A stretch of 64,000 nt of DNA. Source: Hyphomicrobiales bacterium. Its GTDB lineage: Bacteria > Pseudomonadota > Alphaproteobacteria > Rhizobiales > Rhizobiaceae. The translations under genes and the position numbers were made by a program. Positions 37,774 to 47,122 of the stretch are shown here, in pieces. Location: contig UBYA01000014.1 in NCBI GenBank assembly GCA_900469615.1, positions 62,001-126,000 of the forward strand, written 5' to 3'. Each line of letters starts with the position of its first letter. The stretch's first letter is position 1. The notes under the pieces were generated by a model. That model had not been told where the DNA came from. It did not search any database and saw only the letters and a program-made list of their open reading frames with translations.

Positions 37774-40062
37774 CTAGGCGCGTTCGAAAATCGATCCCGT
37801 CAGGCTCTGCAGCGTCATCGTCAGCTTCCCGGGATCGACCGGCTTGACGATGACGGCATCGGCGCCGGCCAGCAGTGCCTGACGGCGGATCGCATCACGG
37901 CTGTCCGCGGTCAGCACGATGACCGGAAGCGGCGGCAAGCCATGCCGGCGCTCGTAGGCCCGCAATTCCGCGAGCGCCACCGCACCCGTGCCGCCGGGCA
38001 TGTTGAAATCCGTCACCAGCACTTCGGGCCTTGCTTCGGCATTTTCGGTGCGGGCACGAAGAGCTTCGAAATCCTCCACGAGGCGAACCCTGTGACCGGC
38101 CTTGGAGAGCATGGCGCGAACCAGCATCGCGTTGACCGGATCATCCTCGCCGAGCAGGATGTCCAGCGTGCGGTCTTCCGCCTCGGGCGTCGTTATGCCG
38201 ATCTCGGAGACCGCCTCGATCAGGGCGTCGCGCTTTTCCATGCCGCGCATGCGGCCGCTCAACACATCGACCAGCGACTGCTCGCGCAGCGGCCGGATGA
38301 GCCAGGCATCGAACAGATCGAGCGGATGGGTATTTCGCTCCTCGGGATTGACCAGAAAAATCTTGCGCAGCATCGGGGCGGCAAGCGCGCTTCCTTCGCG
38401 GAAATACCATGGCGCCATGCGATGATCGACGATCAGATCCGTCCAGTTCCCCTCCTCGCCCATCGGGAACGAGCGCAGCAGGTCGTCCATATCTGCGGCG
38501 CCGATCAGCCTGCAACGACCGCCGAGGGTCTCGATGGTTCGTATGACGGCAGTGCTCGCCGCGCCTTCGGGCGCCAGCAGCAGGACGCGCGATCCCTTCA
38601 GCACTGTGTCTTTCGGCTGGTATCCATCCTGCCCGGCGACCAGGCCGATCGGAAAGGAAATGACGAACTCGCTGCCCTTGCCGCGCTCGCTGGCAACGCT
38701 GAGCCTGCCGCCGAACTCGCGCAGGATGCGGGCGGAAATGGCGAGACCGAGCCCGGTGCCGGCACTTCTTTCAACGACCGTGCCGGCCTGCTCGAACTCG
38801 CCGAAGACGCGAGCCTGCTCTTCTTCCGTCATGCCGGGGCCGCTGTCCTGCACCGATATCGTCAGATCCCGCCCCCGGAGATCGACGCGGACGAGAACGC
38901 CGCCGGTCTGGGTGAACTTCACGGCGTTGCCGATGACATTGAACAGAATCTGGCGCAGACGGGCGGGGTCGAACTCCATCGTCTCGGGAACGTCGGCCGC
39001 AACGCTTGCGGCGATTTCGATGCCCTTTTCGTGGGCGCGATGGGCGAGCATTTCGATGACCCCTTCCAAGAGGGGACGCAAAGCCTCCTTGCGCGGATGC
39101 AACTGGAAGCGGCCGACTTCGATCGTGGAGAAATCGAGCAGGTCTTCGACCAGCTGCACCAGCGCATGGCCCGACTGGCGAATGCCGGTCAGGTAGTTTG
39201 CCTGTTCCAAAGTCAACGTCGTCTGGGCCAGCAGATGGTTCATGCCGAGAATGCCCGACAGCGGCGTGCGGATCTCATGGCTGACGGTGGCAAGCAGACG
39301 CGACTTGGCGGCGCTGTTGTATTCCGCCTGCAGCCGCGCATCTTCGCGCTGGCGGGCGGCCTGCCGCTCCTCCGTCACGTCGCGCGCGATGCTCTGTATG
39401 CATAATTGTCCGGTCGCCGGATCGCGGAACATCACATCATGCCAGGCGAAGATGCGCCGGCCCTCGGGCGTGACGATTTCCGCGTCCTGATGCTTGCCGT
39501 CGGTCACGGTTCGAAACACGAGACCGGTTTCTTCCAGCGTCAGGCCTTCCGGATGCGACTTGCCCGTCAATTTGCGGAAAGTGGCGTTGGCGCACAGAAT
39601 CCGACGATCGATGCTGCGCGTGACCGCGACGTCGCCGAGCGCGTCATGGATGGTGGCGAGCAGGCTCGCGCTTTCCTTATGCTCCCAAAGACGATCATGC
39701 TCGCTTTCGCTGAAATCCGTAGCGGCGATGGAGGGTTCGCCCGTCGCTCTGCGGAGCTTCCAGATGCCGGTGACGGCAAATGCGATCGCGATGAGTCCCA
39801 GCGCGCCCGCGAGCGCCAGCGGACCTAAGGCATAACCGATCGCAAGGAGGGCGCCGCCCGCGACCACTCCGCCGCCGGCCAACCAGTGGTTTTGCAACCA
39901 TCGGGACTGGGGCGACGGCGCCTGCTGCCGGGCCGGGCCGTGAGAGGGCACGACCGGTTTCACAAGCGACGACTCGAACTCGGCCGGACCTTCGATCGGT
40001 TCCGCTTGGCTGCGAGCCGCCGCCACGGCCAGCTTTTCGTGCAGATCTGCCAGAGTGCTCAT
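37774..40062 (-). CDS. Hybrid sensor histidine kinase / response regulator
   Basis: A 762-residue membrane-bound hybrid kinase. Order: a cytoplasmic N-terminal tail of about 58 residues, two close membrane spans (about 60-80 and 82-101) with almost no periplasmic loop, a PAS domain (about 135-235), the phosphorylated His262 in ATVSHEIRTPLSG, and an ATPase domain with FNVIGNAVKFTQTGG, DSGPGM and GTGLGLAIS. A degenerate receiver-like stretch (about 490-610) follows, then a true receiver with Asp685 in LVTDFNMPGG and Lys740. The near-absent periplasmic loop suggests an internal or membrane signal. No partner regulator is adjacent; signal and output are unknown. Confidence 0.92.
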   Translation of the reverse strand: MSTLADLHEKLAVAAARSQAEPIEGPAEFESSLVKPVVPSHGPARQQAPSPQSRWLQNHWLAGGGVVAGGALLAIGYALGPLALAGALGLIAIAFAVTGIWKLRRATGEPSIAATDFSESEHDRLWEHKESASLLATIHDALGDVAVTRSIDRRILCANATFRKLTGKSHPEGLTLEETGLVFRTVTDGKHQDAEIVTPEGRRIFAWHDVMFRDPATGQLCIQSIARDVTEERQAARQREDARLQAEYNSAAKSRLLATVSHEIRTPLSGILGMNHLLAQTTLTLEQANYLTGIRQSGHALVQLVEDLLDFSTIEVGRFQLHPRKEALRPLLEGVIEMLAHRAHEKGIEIAASVAADVPETMEFDPARLRQILFNVIGNAVKFTQTGGVLVRVDLRGRDLTISVQDSGPGMTEEEQARVFGEFEQAGTVVERSAGTGLGLAISARILREFGGRLSVASERGKGSEFVISFPIGLVAGQDGYQPKDTVLKGSRVLLLAPEGAASTAVIRTIETLGGRCRLIGAADMDDLLRSFPMGEEGNWTDLIVDHRMAPWYFREGSALAAPMLRKIFLVNPEERNTHPLDLFDAWLIRPLREQSLVDVLSGRMRGMEKRDALIEAVSEIGITTPEAEDRTLDILLGEDDPVNAMLVRAMLSKAGHRVRLVEDFEALRARTENAEARPEVLVTDFNMPGGTGAVALAELRAYERRHGLPPLPVIVLTADSRDAIRRQALLAGADAVIVKPVDPGKLTMTLQSLTGSIFERA

Positions 40063-40117
40063 GGACTCTGGCTATCATGCACAACCTTCCCGATGCCTTC
40101 AGGGATTCGCTAGAATT

Positions 40118-40636
40118 TTAAGCTTTTGCCTTTTTCGGCAGCAGAAGCTCATCGAGAATGACGCAGCCCGCCCCGATGGTAATGAAACTGTCGGCAAGGT
40201 TGAACACCGCAAAGGACCATGTTTGCGTGTGGAAGAGGATATAATCGATCACATGCCCGTAGAGAAAGCGGTCGAGCAGGTTGCCGAGCGCGCCGGCGAT
40301 GATCAGTGCAAAGCCCGTATGCGCAAGCCAGCGATGATCCGGCGTGCGCCGCCAGAGCCACAGCACGAAGGCGACGATGACGAGCCGCATGCCGACGATG
40401 AACCAGCCGTCCATACCGGACAGCATCGAGAACGCCACGCCGAGATTGTAGGTGCGATAGAGCGCCAGCATCGGAATGACCGGCACCATCTCCTGAAGCG
40501 GCAGCCAGCGATCGACCATGATCTTGATGGCCTGATCGAGGATGACCGCGACCACGATGAAGATCAGGATCGGCAGGGGCCGTGAAAACAGGGCCGGCTT
40601 TGCCGGCGGCTGGCCATGGGTCTCGCTTTCGGTCAT
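40118..40636 (-). CDS. lspA: Lipoprotein signal peptidase (signal peptidase II)
   Basis: Inner-membrane aspartic protease that cleaves the signal peptide of diacylated prolipoproteins, the step before Lnt. The 172-residue protein has four membrane spans, the conserved Asn in [12 protein letters not shown], the first catalytic Asp in [18 protein letters not shown] and the second in [11 protein letters not shown]. It follows the RNA methyltransferase by nine bases, suggesting one transcript. Confidence 0.96.
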   Translation of the reverse strand: MTESETHGQPPAKPALFSRPLPILIFIVVAVILDQAIKIMVDRWLPLQEMVPVIPMLALYRTYNLGVAFSMLSGMDGWFIVGMRLVIVAFVLWLWRRTPDHRWLAHTGFALIIAGALGNLLDRFLYGHVIDYILFHTQTWSFAVFNLADSFITIGAGCVILDELLLPKKAKA

Positions 40637-40645
40637 CGGGTCTCG

Positions 40646-41497
40646 CTAGGTAAGTGTCAGGATATGGCGGCGGGCCTCGAACAGCATGACTGCCGTCGCA
40701 ACCGCCAGATTGAGGCTGTCGGCACGGCCGGCCTGCGGGATGCGGGCAAGCGCATCGGCCTCCTTCGCCAGGGCATCCGGCAGGCCGGATTGCTCGTTGC
40801 CCATCAGCAGAACGACGGGTTTCTTCTTGTAATCGATGGTGCGGTAGTCGACGGCGCCTGCGAGATGGGTGGCGACGACGCTGACGCCTGCCGTCTTCTT
40901 CCAGGCCAGGAACTCCTCCGGCGTCGCCTTGACGACGGAGACCGCGAAGACCGAACCCATGGTGGCGCGCACGGTTTCCAGCGAAAACGGATCGGTCGTC
41001 TCGCCGACGAGGATGACGCCGGAAGCACCCGCCGCATCGGCGGTACGAATGATGGTGCCGAGATTGCCGGGATCGCGCACCCGGTCGAGCGCCACCCAGG
41101 TCTCGCCCGCCTTCGGCTTGATATCCCGAAGCTGCCGCCAGCGCTGCTCGAAGACGCCGACCACCATCTGGGGGTTGTCGCGGCGGGTGATCGAGCCGAT
41201 CACCTTTTCGCTGACCTCCAGCACCAGCCCGCCGGCAGCGACCGTTTTCGCGGCAACCTGCTCGACAAGCGGCTTGCCTTTGGCGGCCTTGGCATAAACA
41301 AGCGTACGGATCGTCCACCCGAGTTCCAGCGCATCGATGACGAGCTTCAACCCCTCGGCCAGGAAAGCGCCGCTTTCCTCGCGCGACTTCTTGACCGTCA
41401 GCGCCTTGATATCCTTGACGATCGGATTGGCAAGCGAAGTGACTTCCTTGACCTGTCCGACCTTGCGCGGGCCGTCGTTACGGAAATCCTGATTCAT
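40646..41497 (-). CDS. SpoU/TrmH-family RNA 2'-O-methyltransferase
   Basis: A 283-residue SPOUT-class methyltransferase. An N-terminal substrate-binding domain (VTSLANPIVKDIKALTVKKSRE, about 15-110) precedes the knotted SAM-binding domain with RDPGNLGTIIRTADAAGA, VVLLMGNEQSGLP and the C-terminal PQAGRADSLNLAVATAVML, the three SpoU motifs. The target nucleotide (23S rRNA or tRNA) cannot be determined from sequence. It overlaps the upstream methyltransferase by four bases and precedes lspA. Confidence 0.92.
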   Translation of the reverse strand: MNQDFRNDGPRKVGQVKEVTSLANPIVKDIKALTVKKSREESGAFLAEGLKLVIDALELGWTIRTLVYAKAAKGKPLVEQVAAKTVAAGGLVLEVSEKVIGSITRRDNPQMVVGVFEQRWRQLRDIKPKAGETWVALDRVRDPGNLGTIIRTADAAGASGVILVGETTDPFSLETVRATMGSVFAVSVVKATPEEFLAWKKTAGVSVVATHLAGAVDYRTIDYKKKPVVLLMGNEQSGLPDALAKEADALARIPQAGRADSLNLAVATAVMLFEARRHILTLT

Positions 41498-42618
41498 TTC
41501 GGCACCCAGCGACTGAAAAGAGAGGTGGAAAGCGCCCTGCCCGGCGTGCGCCCGTCGAGGCCGGCTTCGCGGATGACCAGTTCGCCGGATTCGACCGCGC
41601 CGCCGGCCCCGCGCATCGTCTCGCGCATCAACTCATGGATCGAGTAGAAGCTGGCGCGGATGGAATAGGCCGTCAGCACGAGGCCGAGCGCCTTCGGCGA
41701 CAGGATCTCGCGGCAGATATCGACCATCAGCGGCAGGTGTTCGAACAGATGCCAGACCTCGCCGTTCGGGCCGCGACCGAATTTTGGCGGATCCGTGAGG
41801 ATGATATCGTATTTGCTGCCACGGCGTTCCTCGCGCAGGATGAACTTCATCGCATCCTCGCAGATCCAGCGGATCGGCAGCTTTTCCATGCGGCCCAAAG
41901 CCTGGTTTTCGCGTGCCCAGCCGATCGCCTTCTTCGAGGCGTCGACGTGGGTCACTTCCGCGCCGGCCGCGGCGGCGACCAGCGAAGCGACGCCGGTATA
42001 GCCGAAGAGGTTCAGGACTTTCAGCGGGCGTTTCGCCGCCTCGACCTGCTCCTTCATCCACGCCCAATGGACGATCTGCTCGGGAAAGACGCCGACATGA
42101 CGGAACGCGGTGAAGCGGCCGAGAAAATCGACGCCGAGCAATTGCAGCGGCCAGGTCTCGCCGAGCGCCTCGCGCGGAAAGCGCCAGCGGCCCATGCCGT
42201 CCTCGTCGGTATCGCCGGTGAAGATCGCTTCGGCATTGTCCCAGACATGCGAGGGCAGCGTCGGCGGCCACAGCGCCTGCGCTTCCGGCCGGACGATGCG
42301 ATAGGGTCCGTATTGCTCGAGCTTCAGACCGTTGCCGCTGTCGATGAGATGAAAATCCCCGGCGCCGAGCGATTCGAGGATGACCGGCACGCGCTCAGCC
42401 GGCCGCTCTCCGCTGCGCACGATCAGCGGGCGCTCGGGTGCGGCGGCCGCAGCCGCACGCGGCTCGGCAACACGCTCGCCATGATCGCGCGAAGGCTTGG
42501 CCGGCCTTGAGGCAGGCGCGGGCTTTGCCGGCGACTTGCCGGGCATGTCACGCCGGGGTTTCGCCCCGGGACCGCCCGCGGTTTTCTGACCGGGCCGGCT
42601 TTCCCTATGTTTCACCAT
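41494..42618 (-). CDS. Class I SAM-dependent methyltransferase, rRNA-methylase-like
   Basis: A 374-residue protein with a disordered, Lys/Pro/Ala-rich N-terminus (about 1-75), then a beta-rich segment and a Rossmann methyltransferase core. SAM motifs are VLNLFGYTGVASLVAAAAGA and THVDASKKAIGWARENQ, with the catalytic-type DIILTDPPKFGRG. This resembles the RlmI/RlmK group of 23S rRNA methyltransferases, but lacks a clear PUA domain. The start at 42618 (MVKHRESRPG) excludes an unlikely 67-residue upstream extension. It is coupled by ATGA overlap to the SpoU methyltransferase. Confidence 0.85.
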   Translation of the reverse strand: MVKHRESRPGQKTAGGPGAKPRRDMPGKSPAKPAPASRPAKPSRDHGERVAEPRAAAAAAPERPLIVRSGERPAERVPVILESLGAGDFHLIDSGNGLKLEQYGPYRIVRPEAQALWPPTLPSHVWDNAEAIFTGDTDEDGMGRWRFPREALGETWPLQLLGVDFLGRFTAFRHVGVFPEQIVHWAWMKEQVEAAKRPLKVLNLFGYTGVASLVAAAAGAEVTHVDASKKAIGWARENQALGRMEKLPIRWICEDAMKFILREERRGSKYDIILTDPPKFGRGPNGEVWHLFEHLPLMVDICREILSPKALGLVLTAYSIRASFYSIHELMRETMRGAGGAVESGELVIREAGLDGRTPGRALSTSLFSRWVPK

Positions 42619-42730
42619 GCTTGTCTCGAAATTGATATGTGCGTGCAAATAGCATCTGGGCGCCACTTGGCAAAGCGCTTTCCGATCTGCGATGATCCGT
42701 GCACAAAATGTCACATTGGGAGGATCGCGC

Positions 42731-43183
42731 ATGGATATGACCGGCGAAGAGCGGATCGCAGCACCCCGGGACGCGGTATGGGCCGCGTTGAACAATCCCG
42801 ACATCCTCAAGCAATGCATTCCCGGCTGTCAAAGCCTGGAGAGGGTATCGCCGACGGAACTGACCGCGACCGTGAAGCTGAAGATCGGCCCGGTCTCGGC
42901 TTCCTTCAACGGCGAGGTCACGCTTTCCAATATCAACGCGCCGGAAAGCTATACGATATCGGGCGAGGGAAAAGGCGGCATCGCCGGCTTTGCCAAGGGC
43001 GGCGCCGACGTCGTGCTGAAGGAGGACGGCGACGAAACGATCCTGCAATACGAGGCCAAGGCGCAGGTCGGCGGCAAGATCGCCCAGCTCGGTTCGCGGC
43101 TGGTCGATTCCAGCGCCAAGAAGCTCGCGCAGCAGTTTTTCGCGGATTTCACCGCAGCGATCAACGGCCGGGCCGGCGCCTGA
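42731..43183 (+). CDS. CoxG-like SRPBCC-fold protein
   Basis: A 150-residue protein of the carbon monoxide dehydrogenase subunit G family (START/SRPBCC fold), beginning MDMTGEERIAAPRDAVWAALNNPDILKQCIPG, from which shorter diagnostic parts are ERIAAPRDAVWAAL and LKQCIPGCQSLE. The start at 42731 has GGGAGG at ideal spacing. CoxG in Oligotropha anchors CO dehydrogenase to the membrane, but no cox genes are here, and stand-alone homologues are common and of unclear function. Confidence 0.88.
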   Translation: MDMTGEERIAAPRDAVWAALNNPDILKQCIPGCQSLERVSPTELTATVKLKIGPVSASFNGEVTLSNINAPESYTISGEGKGGIAGFAKGGADVVLKEDGDETILQYEAKAQVGGKIAQLGSRLVDSSAKKLAQQFFADFTAAINGRAGA

Positions 43184-43218
43184 TTGCCGCGGGCACATCG
43201 GCGCCCATATAATCGATC

Positions 43219-43677
43219 ATGATATCGAAATCCGAGACCTGGGCCATCCGGCCGGCACGCGAGCAGGACATGCACGATCTGGCGGAGATCTATCTCCGCG
43301 TCCGCCGCGAAACATTCCTATGGGTCGATCCCGGCCGCTTCGGCCTGGAAGACTTCGCGGCTCACACGAATGGCGAGCGCCTGTTCGTGTGCGAGGACGA
43401 GCATGGCAAGATCGCAGGTTTCGCCGCGATCTGGGAACCGGACGACTTCATCCATATGCTCTATATCCTGCCGGCCTTCCAGGGCCGCGGCGCCGGCAAA
43501 GCCCTGCTTTCCGGCCTGCCGGATTGGCCGGCCCGGCGTTACCGGCTGAAATGCCTGATCAAAAATACGCGCGCGATGGCCTTTTACAGAGCGATCGGTT
43601 TCGAGACGATTGGCGATGGCACATCGCCCGAGGGCGACTACAAGGAAATGCTGCTTGGCGGCCGCCCGTCACGGTGA
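43219..43677 (+). CDS. GNAT-family N-acetyltransferase
   Basis: A 152-residue GNAT protein. The acetyl-CoA site is visible in LYILPAFQGRGAGKALL and is followed by KNTRAMAFYRAIGFETIGDG. The substrate is unknown. It starts 35 bases after the CoxG-like gene and its end overlaps the convergent LapA-family gene by nine bases. Confidence 0.88.
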   Translation: MISKSETWAIRPAREQDMHDLAEIYLRVRRETFLWVDPGRFGLEDFAAHTNGERLFVCEDEHGKIAGFAAIWEPDDFIHMLYILPAFQGRGAGKALLSGLPDWPARRYRLKCLIKNTRAMAFYRAIGFETIGDGTSPEGDYKEMLLGGRPSR

Positions 43678-44001
43678 CGGAAGCTGTCCGGCAATCTGTT
43701 CGGCCCGCGTGCGATGCTTGTCGGCTTCTGCCTGCCAGCGCACCGCCTCCAGCGACTGGCTGCGGGCACGCTTGCGATGCTTTCCCTGATTGAACCATGT
43801 GACCGCGGCTCCGACAAGCAGGCCGAGGATCAGCGCGGCAAACAGCAGCACGAACAGCGGCGCATGCAGCGACAGCACCTCGTCCTCCGGCCGGAACGGA
43901 TTGAGGGCCAGCGTGGCGGATTGCCTGTTGGCAACGCAGAATATGATGAGGATAATGCCGAGCGGCAGCAATATCAGCAGATTGACGATCTTCTTGGCCA
44001 T
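43669..44001 (-). CDS. LapA-domain (DUF1049) inner-membrane protein
   Basis: A 110-residue protein starting MAKKIVNLLILLPLGIILIIF, with two hydrophobic segments (about 7-28 and 44-66), the connecting ANRQSATLALNPF typical of the LapA/DUF1049 domain, and a basic cytoplasmic coiled tail. E. coli LapA cooperates with LapB (YciM) to control LpxC turnover, and a similar LPS-regulatory role is possible but not shown here. It follows ihfB on the minus strand, as in many proteobacteria. Confidence 0.85.
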   Translation of the reverse strand: MAKKIVNLLILLPLGIILIIFCVANRQSATLALNPFRPEDEVLSLHAPLFVLLFAALILGLLVGAAVTWFNQGKHRKRARSQSLEAVRWQAEADKHRTRAEQIAGQLPSP

Positions 44002-44164
44002 TGCGCAGCTCCTTCCATTCGCGGGCATGTGTGCATCGCACCCAAACCGCCTTCAGCCGCAGAATAGAAAAAAGAGGCGGCCGAATTCAAGTGCCACCGC
44101 GTCGCGGCACAATCATGTCCGACGGCATTCCGCCGCAGTATTTTCGGAAAAACGCCGGGCTCGA

Positions 44165-44470
44165 TCAGCTGTCGTCGTCTTCGTCGCCGGCGCCCGGATT
44201 CAGACGCTCGCGAAGCTCCTTGCCCGTCTTGAAGAAGGGAACCCACTTTTCCTCGACGAAGACCGTATCGCCGGTGCGCGGATTGCGGCCGGAGCGCGAA
44301 GGCCGGTTCTTGACGGAGAACGCGCCGAAGCCGCGAAGTTCAACCCGGTTTCCGGCGGCAAGCGCATCGGTAATCTCATCGAGGACAGCGTTGACGATAT
44401 TTTCGACGTCACGGTGATAGAGATGCGGGTTGCGGGCGGCGACAATCTGCACCAATTCCGACTTGATCAC
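44165..44470 (-). CDS. ihfB: Integration host factor beta subunit
   Basis: DNA-bending heterodimer partner of IhfA, used at sigma-54 promoters, in recombination and in nucleoid structure. The 101-residue protein has the HU/IHF signature [22 protein letters not shown] with the Pro-tipped DNA-intercalating arm, and an acidic tail DEDDDS. It lies 26 bases after sppA, so the two probably form an operon. Confidence 0.95.
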   Translation of the reverse strand: MIKSELVQIVAARNPHLYHRDVENIVNAVLDEITDALAAGNRVELRGFGAFSVKNRPSRSGRNPRTGDTVFVEEKWVPFFKTGKELRERLNPGAGDEDDDS

Positions 44471-44496
44471 GGCTATCCCCTTAAATCATTGATTTA

Positions 44497-45456
44497 TCAA
44501 TCGGCTGCACCCTGCCAAACAGAAAGCAGGCCGTCAAGAAACAACTTATCGGTCATGATTTTCTGGAAACTCTCTCCTTTTACAAAATCATCATAACCGA
44601 GACGATTTAGCAACCAGGAAGCCGCGCCCGGCCAAAAGAAGGATGATGTTCTGTCTTCCCGCTTCCAATCGACGACGGGCAGATCCTTGTTGACCTTGCG
44701 CGTTTCGAGATAGGCGAGGATATCCTCCTCGCCCCCGAGCCTGTCGATCAGCTTGTTCTGAAGCGCCTGGCGGCCGGTGAAGATGCTGCCGTCGGCGAGT
44801 TTCAGCACCTCTTCGCGCGGCAGCTTGCGGCGGTCCGCCACCAGATCCACGAACCAGGCGTAGCTGTCCATGACCACATTGCGGATCATGTTCTTGGCGT
44901 CTTCGCTCGCCGGATGGAAAGGCGACGGCTCGGCCTTCAGCGGCGCCGACTTGATCTCGTCGAGGGAAACGCCGACCTTGTCGAGCAGATCCTTGACCTG
45001 CGGATACTGGAAAATGACGCCGATCGAGCCGGTAATCGAGGTATCGCCGGCCACGATGGTATCGCCCGCCGTGGCGATCATATACCCGGCCGAGGCTGCG
45101 AGCGTGCGGATGTCGGATACCACGGGCTTCTTGGCCGCGACGGCACGGATCGCCTTGAAGATGCGCTCGCCGCCATAGGTCGTCCCGCCCGGCGACGAGA
45201 TGGAAACGATCAGCGCCTTGACCTGATCGTTGTCGCGGATCTTTTTCAGCCGCTCCAGCAGTTCGGGATCGTCCTGAATGAGGCCGGAAATCGTGACACG
45301 CGCGATTTGCGGGCCTCGCGCATCCGGCAGATCGGCCGCGATGAAGCGGTAGAGCGCAAAACCGAGCGCCACAAGGAGCAAAACGGCAACAATGCGCCAG
45401 AAACCAAGCTTTCGGCGCAATTGTCGCCGGTCCGCGATTGCAGAACTGTCCATCAC
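44497..45456 (-). CDS. sppA: Signal peptide peptidase SppA (36K type)
   Basis: Membrane-anchored serine protease degrading residual signal peptides. The 319-residue protein has an N-terminal membrane span (about residues 20-42), the crotonase-like fold with SSPGGTTYGGERIFKAIRA, the catalytic Ser in TLAASAGYMIATAGD, and the general-base Lys region VADRRKLPREEVLKLADG. It is the short single-domain form. It is divergent from lptC across a 319-base gap. Confidence 0.94.
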   Translation of the reverse strand: MMDSSAIADRRQLRRKLGFWRIVAVLLLVALGFALYRFIAADLPDARGPQIARVTISGLIQDDPELLERLKKIRDNDQVKALIVSISSPGGTTYGGERIFKAIRAVAAKKPVVSDIRTLAASAGYMIATAGDTIVAGDTSITGSIGVIFQYPQVKDLLDKVGVSLDEIKSAPLKAEPSPFHPASEDAKNMIRNVVMDSYAWFVDLVADRRKLPREEVLKLADGSIFTGRQALQNKLIDRLGGEEDILAYLETRKVNKDLPVVDWKREDRTSSFFWPGAASWLLNRLGYDDFVKGESFQKIMTDKLFLDGLLSVWQGAAD

Positions 45457-45775
45457 GCCTTATTTCTCCCCGCAACAAACCGAATGCGCAACAAATCGGA
45501 TCATGACCTTGAAACTGGCACAATCCATAAAGAAAAGCTGCTCCCGTTTTCGATGTCGTCGGCGGGACGTCGCTCTGCCGGTTCATCAGATAGGGCATCG
45601 CCAGCCCCGATGAAACCGGCTTATGCCATATTTTTCTGCCAAAATTCCTGACCGGCGGAAAAAAATCCATATTGGCAAGCCAGTGCAATAATGCGAAACG
45701 ATCCGACAGGCTTTTTGGCACAGCCTCGCATAGCGTGAATGCGGTTCTCCGGATCATACAAGACGGACCTGTTGC
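45457..45775. other. Divergent intergenic region sppA / lptC with a structured element
   Basis: This 319-base gap must hold the promoters of sppA and lptC. Its main feature is a long imperfect hairpin at 45578-45620: GCCGGTT pairs with AACCGGC, CATC with GATG and, inside, GGGC with GCCC. On the plus strand an AT-rich run ending in TTTTT follows 7-13 bases later (to 45633). The rest shows no credible reading frame. Whether the hairpin belongs to an RNA or is a protein site is unknown. Confidence 0.5.
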
Positions 45776-46462
45776 ATGCTGAATACGATCGAGACTCCCG
45801 GCGAGGCAATCCGCTCGGCGCCGGAACGAAACGCATATAAAGACGCTACCTTTCACTCGGCGCGCGTGAAGCGGCTGAGGGTGCTGCTGCCGCTTGTCGC
45901 CTTCGTCGTTTCGCTCATCTTTATCGCTGTCTCGATCGTCCGTGCCTATCTGCCGGCGGAGATACAGATCGAGGGCGCCAAGATCGAGGACGGCAAGGTC
46001 GTCATGGAGCGCCCCGCCATTGCCGGCCGCAACAAGGACGGCATCAACTATTCGCTTCTTGCCGAAAAGGCGCTGCAGGACATCAAGAACCCGAACATGA
46101 TCACGCTGAAGACGATCAAGGCTTCGATGCCGGTCAATACCGACGTGATCGCCCATGTAACCGCCCGGAGCGCCGATTTCGACCGCCAGGCCGATACGCT
46201 GAAGCTCACCGAGCCCTTCGTCATCCAGATGGACAACGGCCTGCGCGCCGAGTTCAAGACGGCCTTCCTGGACGTGAAGAAAGGCGACCTTTCCAGCCAG
46301 GATCAGGTTGCAATCCAGCGAGGAGGCATGTCGGTTGTTGCGCGTTCGCTCAAGATGACGGATAAGGGGAGCGTAATCGAATTCGACGGGGAGGTGCGGA
46401 TGCATATCGAGCCTTCCACAATCCATAATTCAGCTAGCGAACAGAAGCCGGGCGGTTCATGA
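45776..46462 (+). CDS. lptC: LPS export periplasmic bridge component LptC
   Basis: Bitopic protein of the Lpt machine that receives lipopolysaccharide from LptB2FG and passes it to LptA. The 228-residue protein has a cytoplasmic N-terminus, one membrane span (about 36-57) and a periplasmic beta-jellyroll with EIQIEGAKIEDGKVVMERP and repeated strands such as LKLTEPFVIQMDNGL. It overlaps lptA by four bases (ATGA). The order lptC-lptA-lptB-rpoN is conserved in proteobacteria. Confidence 0.92.
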   Translation: MLNTIETPGEAIRSAPERNAYKDATFHSARVKRLRVLLPLVAFVVSLIFIAVSIVRAYLPAEIQIEGAKIEDGKVVMERPAIAGRNKDGINYSLLAEKALQDIKNPNMITLKTIKASMPVNTDVIAHVTARSADFDRQADTLKLTEPFVIQMDNGLRAEFKTAFLDVKKGDLSSQDQVAIQRGGMSVVARSLKMTDKGSVIEFDGEVRMHIEPSTIHNSASEQKPGGS

Positions 46463-47109
46463 TAAAGTATTGGTCAAATTCAATTTTCCCTTCCGGTCCG
46501 CGCAAGGCCGGCCTTATCTGTGCTTTCAGCGCGCTCGCCTTTTTCGCCGCCGCGGATGCAGGCGCGCAATCGACGACCAGTTCCATGCCGGGCCTTGCCC
46601 TTTCCAAGGATCAGCCGATCCAGATCGAAAGCGACAAGCTGGAAATCCATGACCAGGAAAGCCAGGCCGTGTTCACCGGCAACGTCAAGGTGGTGCAGGG
46701 CACCACGACGATGCAGGCTGGCAAGATGACGGTCTTCTACAAGAAGAAGCAGGGCGCCGACGCCAAGCAGGCCGACAATCCGGTCGCCAAGGCCGCCAAG
46801 GAGCAGAACCAGTCGCTGGTATCCGGCGACGCCAACATCGACCACATTCTGGTCACCGACAAGGTCTATCTCGTGTCCGGAACCCAGACGGCGACGGCAG
46901 ACGACGGCTCCTTCGACATGGCCAACCAGCTTGCGGTGCTCAAGGGCAAGAAGGTCGTTCTCACCGACGGACCGAACGTCTTCACCGGCTGCCAGCTCAC
47001 CGTGCACATGGCAACGGGCGAAGCACAGCTGGATTCCTGTGGGGGCCGCGTTCAGATCCAGCTCGATCCGAAGTCGCAGCAAGTGCAGCAACAACAAAAG
47101 AAGAACTGA
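46459..47109 (+). CDS. lptA: LPS transport periplasmic protein LptA
   Basis: Periplasmic bridge protein carrying lipopolysaccharide between the membranes. The 216-residue protein has a signal peptide (about residues 15-40: AGLICAFSALAFFAAADAG, cleavage near AQS) and the OstA/LptA beta-jellyroll with QPIQIESDKLEIHDQESQAVFTG in its first strands, then VVQGTTTMQAGKMTVFYKK. The C-terminus is Gln/Lys-rich (QQVQQQQKKN). It is translationally coupled to lptC, and lptB begins 13 bases later. Confidence 0.93.
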   Translation: MIKYWSNSIFPSGPRKAGLICAFSALAFFAAADAGAQSTTSSMPGLALSKDQPIQIESDKLEIHDQESQAVFTGNVKVVQGTTTMQAGKMTVFYKKKQGADAKQADNPVAKAAKEQNQSLVSGDANIDHILVTDKVYLVSGTQTATADDGSFDMANQLAVLKGKKVVLTDGPNVFTGCQLTVHMATGEAQLDSCGGRVQIQLDPKSQQVQQQQKKN

Positions 47110-47122
47110 TACCGGCCTCCTC

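Noticed and set aside
45712-45730. Sigma-54-like -24/-12 site (TTGGCACAGCCTCGCA) before lptC
   Set aside because: GG and GC are separated by nine bases instead of the strict ten, and the TT before GC is missing.
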